DNA of 64,000 bases. Origin: Anoplolepis gracilipes (lineage: Eukaryota; Arthropoda; Insecta; Hymenoptera; Formicidae). The notes under the pieces were generated by a model. That model had not been told where the DNA came from, made no database searches, and saw only the letters and a program-made list of their open reading frames with translations. Of this stretch, positions 61,291-64,000 are shown piece after piece. Position numbers and translations under genes: made by a program. The stretch spans positions 22,098,001 through 22,162,000 of the forward strand of contig NC_132970.1 of assembly GCF_047496725.1 (NCBI RefSeq), read 5' to 3'. The stretch's first letter is position 1; each line of letters begins with the position of its first letter.

Positions 61291-62210
61291 AGATGCATGT
61301 GTGCGAAGAGGAATGGGGCGCGAGAGAAAAGACAGAAGAAAAAGGAGGGAGTGTGCACTTACGTGTTGAGTGCACGCTCACCTAGTTTTACACTAGCGTT
61401 TCTACTTCGCTCGTATTTTGCTTCGATTCCAAATTTAAGAATATTGTGAAAGATATTTGCAACAAACGACGATTAAATTGTGTCTTCCAGTAGCGTACAT
61501 TTTCATATTTGAAAAAAAATATTCTTCTATTTTAAAACAAGAGGATGCGAGAAAAAAAAAATAAAATATTTCCACTATAAAATATTTCCATATAACAACA
61601 TATTTCTAATAATCTAGAGCACTATTCTTTTCCTCAACACAATTAGCTGTTTTAATATTAAATTATTCATTAAAATATCCGTAAACTAGTGATGACAATT
61701 AAGCGATAACTTATATGCAACTAATGACAATTATAACGTTAGCCTAAAATTCTCAGTGGATCCTCAAGTCAATTGTAATTAGTAATTGTTCACTTGCATA
61801 CGTTAATCCGTGTGTCACACGGACATAGTTAATGACACCGGGTGAGTGCAACGAATGTCATCCTCCGCAGCCCCATGCGCTCGCCGCCGTTCCGCGATGC
61901 AGGCCGGTCACGTGACCGACAGGAAGTTACCAATCGTCTTGCACGATTATCCCGATGCCCCTGCCCGCGTGTCGTACATCATACGTGTGCTCGTGCGTGT
62001 GCGTCAACGCTGACATCAGGGACGGCGTTAAGTAGGATTCACAAGCGAAGCAACTATATCGCGCTTACGTGTGCTCCTCAATGCGAACGTACATGTGTAC
62101 CCGCGCGGATTTATATGCACGCGTGTATATAGCATTGTTCAGTAACATCAGAACATCTCGAGCAAATCAGACGCGATTGAAGGAGATGACCAGATTAATT
62201 CGGTGGACCG
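61291..62210. promoter_or_regulatory. Two CpG-containing patches
   Basis: A small patch at 61300-61430 and a CpG-rich one at about 61790-62120, with AT-rich DNA between. The 96-codon frame at 61842-62132 is Arg/Ser/Cys-rich and not recognisable. Mixed alternating words (GTGTGC, CACGCGTGTATAT) appear near 61985-62130. Confidence 0.25.
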
Positions 62211-62690
62211 TCTTGATTATGATGATCTATTATTGATCGATAAGCGACGACTATCGTTGTAATGCGATATGTAGATTAATGAAATTTATAATTATATGAT
62301 ATAATTAACGGCTATGTGTGTGTCCTTATTACAATTTCTATCGAGAATTATTAAAAATTGTAATAAGAAAAAAAAAAAAAATAAAAATTTAGGAATTTGT
62401 AATTTCTTATCTCCAAGATGATAATTCATCTTTATTATTTGACCATTACTGTCAAGTAGTAGAGAGAACATATCAAGTTTTCCGTTTCAATAAATTTTTT
62501 ATACATAAACGTTTGCAAGTATGTGATAATTTACATATCTATATAAGGATGTCGCAGTAAATCATGAAATTGCATCAACCACATCGTAGAAAATTAATCG
62601 TATTTTGCGTGTTTCGCATTTCGCAAATAATGCAAATACAATTTTACATTACGACACTTACAAATGAAATACTCAGGGACTCGACAATCA
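62211..62690. other. AT-rich spacer
   Basis: AT-rich with an A homopolymer near 62369-62381. Nothing recognised. Confidence 0.6.
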
Positions 62691-63000
62691 ATTCTGAACG
62701 ACGCTGTACGCACTCGCACGCACGCATTGAGGCATCGCGTCCAGTAAACCGCGCTACACATTATCATAAATGCCCGAGCCGGGCCCGTCCCACGCGTAAA
62801 TCTGTTTCGCAAATTACGAGAGTGGGATTATGTCATCTTTCCCCTCTCACTCGTCCCGCGCGACTGCTATGCACTCCTCCACGATGCGTTCGCCTCGTTT
62901 CCACGGAGCGAATCGCGCGATCAGATCGCGCTCATTCTTTCCTTTGCCCTTCTCCTCACGACGCGCAACGGCCGGAATAACGTTTCCGGATACTCCGCAC
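62691..63000. promoter_or_regulatory. GC/CpG-rich island
   Basis: CpG-rich patch. Frames 62564-62980 and 62830-63153 (plus) and 62594-62812 (minus) overlap; none is recognisable, and the second ends in a T-homopolymer translation. Possible regulatory DNA. Confidence 0.25.
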
Positions 63001-63728
63001 TATATTCGCGAACAAAATACATTAACCTTTATAAAAAATTCTCTTAACGTTACAATTATGATAACTGACAATTATATGAATAATTTGTTTCTGTTTTTTT
63101 TTTTTTTTTTTTCAATAGCGCATAAAGTTGCAAGCGCGCAATATCTTTTATGAATATTGTCGTAAGTTTTATTTTGTACTTTATACATATCAACTATGCC
63201 TTGTAATTTAAAAAAATTCAAAAAATACAAAAGGAAAGTTTGTAGCAATTATATGTTGATAATTAATAATATTATTAATAATATAATTTTGCATAATAAT
63301 TTGATTACAAAAACGATTTCATAATAAATCACGTAGACAAGATTTGCACTTGCAAATTTAGTATTTTAAAAGATATAAAAAATATATAATTTTTTTTTTC
63401 TCGTGAAATGTAACGCAACTGAAAGTAAATCAGTATAGGCTGCAAATGATTCTAGCACGAGTTCTTGAACCAAACAGAAATGAGTCAAGTAAATATATGC
63501 TCGGTGGTATGATAGGCATATGGAGGATACTTATCTCGGACAAAACAATGTTGTGCAAACAATAACGAGCACAGATAAGAGTGCAATTCAAGAAGTAAAA
63601 CAGCGACTTCTTTTTCTGCAAATTTACAGGAATTATTTTTCGTCGACTATATTTTTTAATTCCGTTATTAACACAAAATAACAATAATAGTTTAGATCAA
63701 TTGATTGAGAAATATATACATATATGTT

Positions 63729-63729
63729 C

Positions 63730-63766
<37 letters not shown>

Positions 63767-63781
63767 TATATGTGTATATAT
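63729..63781. repeat. 53-bp alternating tract, mostly (AT)n
   Basis: Perfectly alternating pyrimidine-purine tract with CA and TG steps at its ends. Confidence 0.95.
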
Positions 63782-63823
63782 TTATTATACATATAGATAT
63801 ATATAATGTAAATTTTAAATATA

Positions 63824-63824
63824 T

Positions 63825-63879
<55 letters not shown>
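63824..63879. repeat. (CT)n microsatellite, 56-bp pyrimidine tract
   Basis: Uninterrupted pyrimidines, mostly CT, about 40 bases right of the alternating tract. Confidence 0.95.
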
Positions 63880-64000
63880 ATAAATTTTTTTGCAAGTTTT
63901 TCATTCAACAGAAATTCTATTAAAAATAATAGGTCACTATTATATAAAGTTGAAATTATAATAAATGTTAAACTATTTAATAATAATTTTATGTGTATTA

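Larger units (their letters stand above)
63001..64000. other. AT-rich spacer with microsatellites
   Basis: AT-rich end of the window, with a T homopolymer at about 63095-63112, an alternating tract at 63729-63781 and a CT tract at 63824-63879. No gene is seen. Confidence 0.6.

Noticed and set aside
62564..63153. Overlapping plus-strand frames of 138 and 107 codons.
   Set aside because: Arg/Ser/Pro-rich translations of CpG-rich DNA in two registers; one ends in a poly-Phe stretch from a T homopolymer.
1..64000. tRNA genes, spliceosomal RNAs, conserved insect microRNAs and CRISPR arrays.
   Set aside because: No GGTTCGA-type T-loop within a cloverleaf, no U1 or U6 hallmark sequence, no remembered conserved microRNA and no regular direct-repeat and spacer array were noticed on reading. 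A covariance-model search would be needed to exclude them.

Overview
The window looks like AT-rich noncoding DNA from an animal nuclear genome, most likely an insect and plausibly a hymenopteran such as an ant or bee. The reasons are the long AT-rich stretches, the many (AT)n, (GA)n/(CT)n and (AC)n microsatellites, and the frequent short islands that are GC-rich and not CpG-depleted. High CpG content in a low-GC genome is a known feature of honey bee and several ant genomes; the assignment here is inference. Nothing looks bacterial: there are no operons, no long open frames and no ribosome-binding-site pattern.

I recognise no protein-coding gene, tRNA, rRNA, spliceosomal RNA or conserved microRNA. 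The open frames are short, have extreme composition, run through microsatellites, or lie over one another in CpG-rich patches, as random GC-rich sequence would. Two unassigned frames with an acceptor-like upstream sequence (596-912 minus, 39847-40066 plus) are listed at low confidence. The window is best read as intergenic DNA or the inside of a very large intron.

Layout: about thirty GC/CpG-rich islands of 0.2-0.9 kb alternate with AT-rich spacers along the whole length. The most promoter-like island is 35280-36210, a CpG-dense core between two long pyrimidine tracts with a (TGCC)n array and a C13 run. Weaker promoter-like patches are at about 8480-8640 and 29920-30060. The islands at 26.7, 40.8 and 59.4 kb each hold a GC-rich five-base tandem array.

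The best-supported discrete features are repeats: a fold-back element of about 550 bp at 5245-5796; a second palindromic element at about 27811-28086; two inverted-orientation copies of one roughly 345-bp MITE-like family at 27383-27730 and 52931-53272; a 161-bp element with perfect 20-bp terminal inverted repeats at 46019-46179; and a perfect 26-bp hairpin at 4062-4135. Two local duplications (19.1 and 37.6-38.0 kb) and several possible non-B-DNA tracts complete the picture. Since no gene is identified, no joint gene function can be described. All statements come from reading by eye; no alignment, folding or database search was run.
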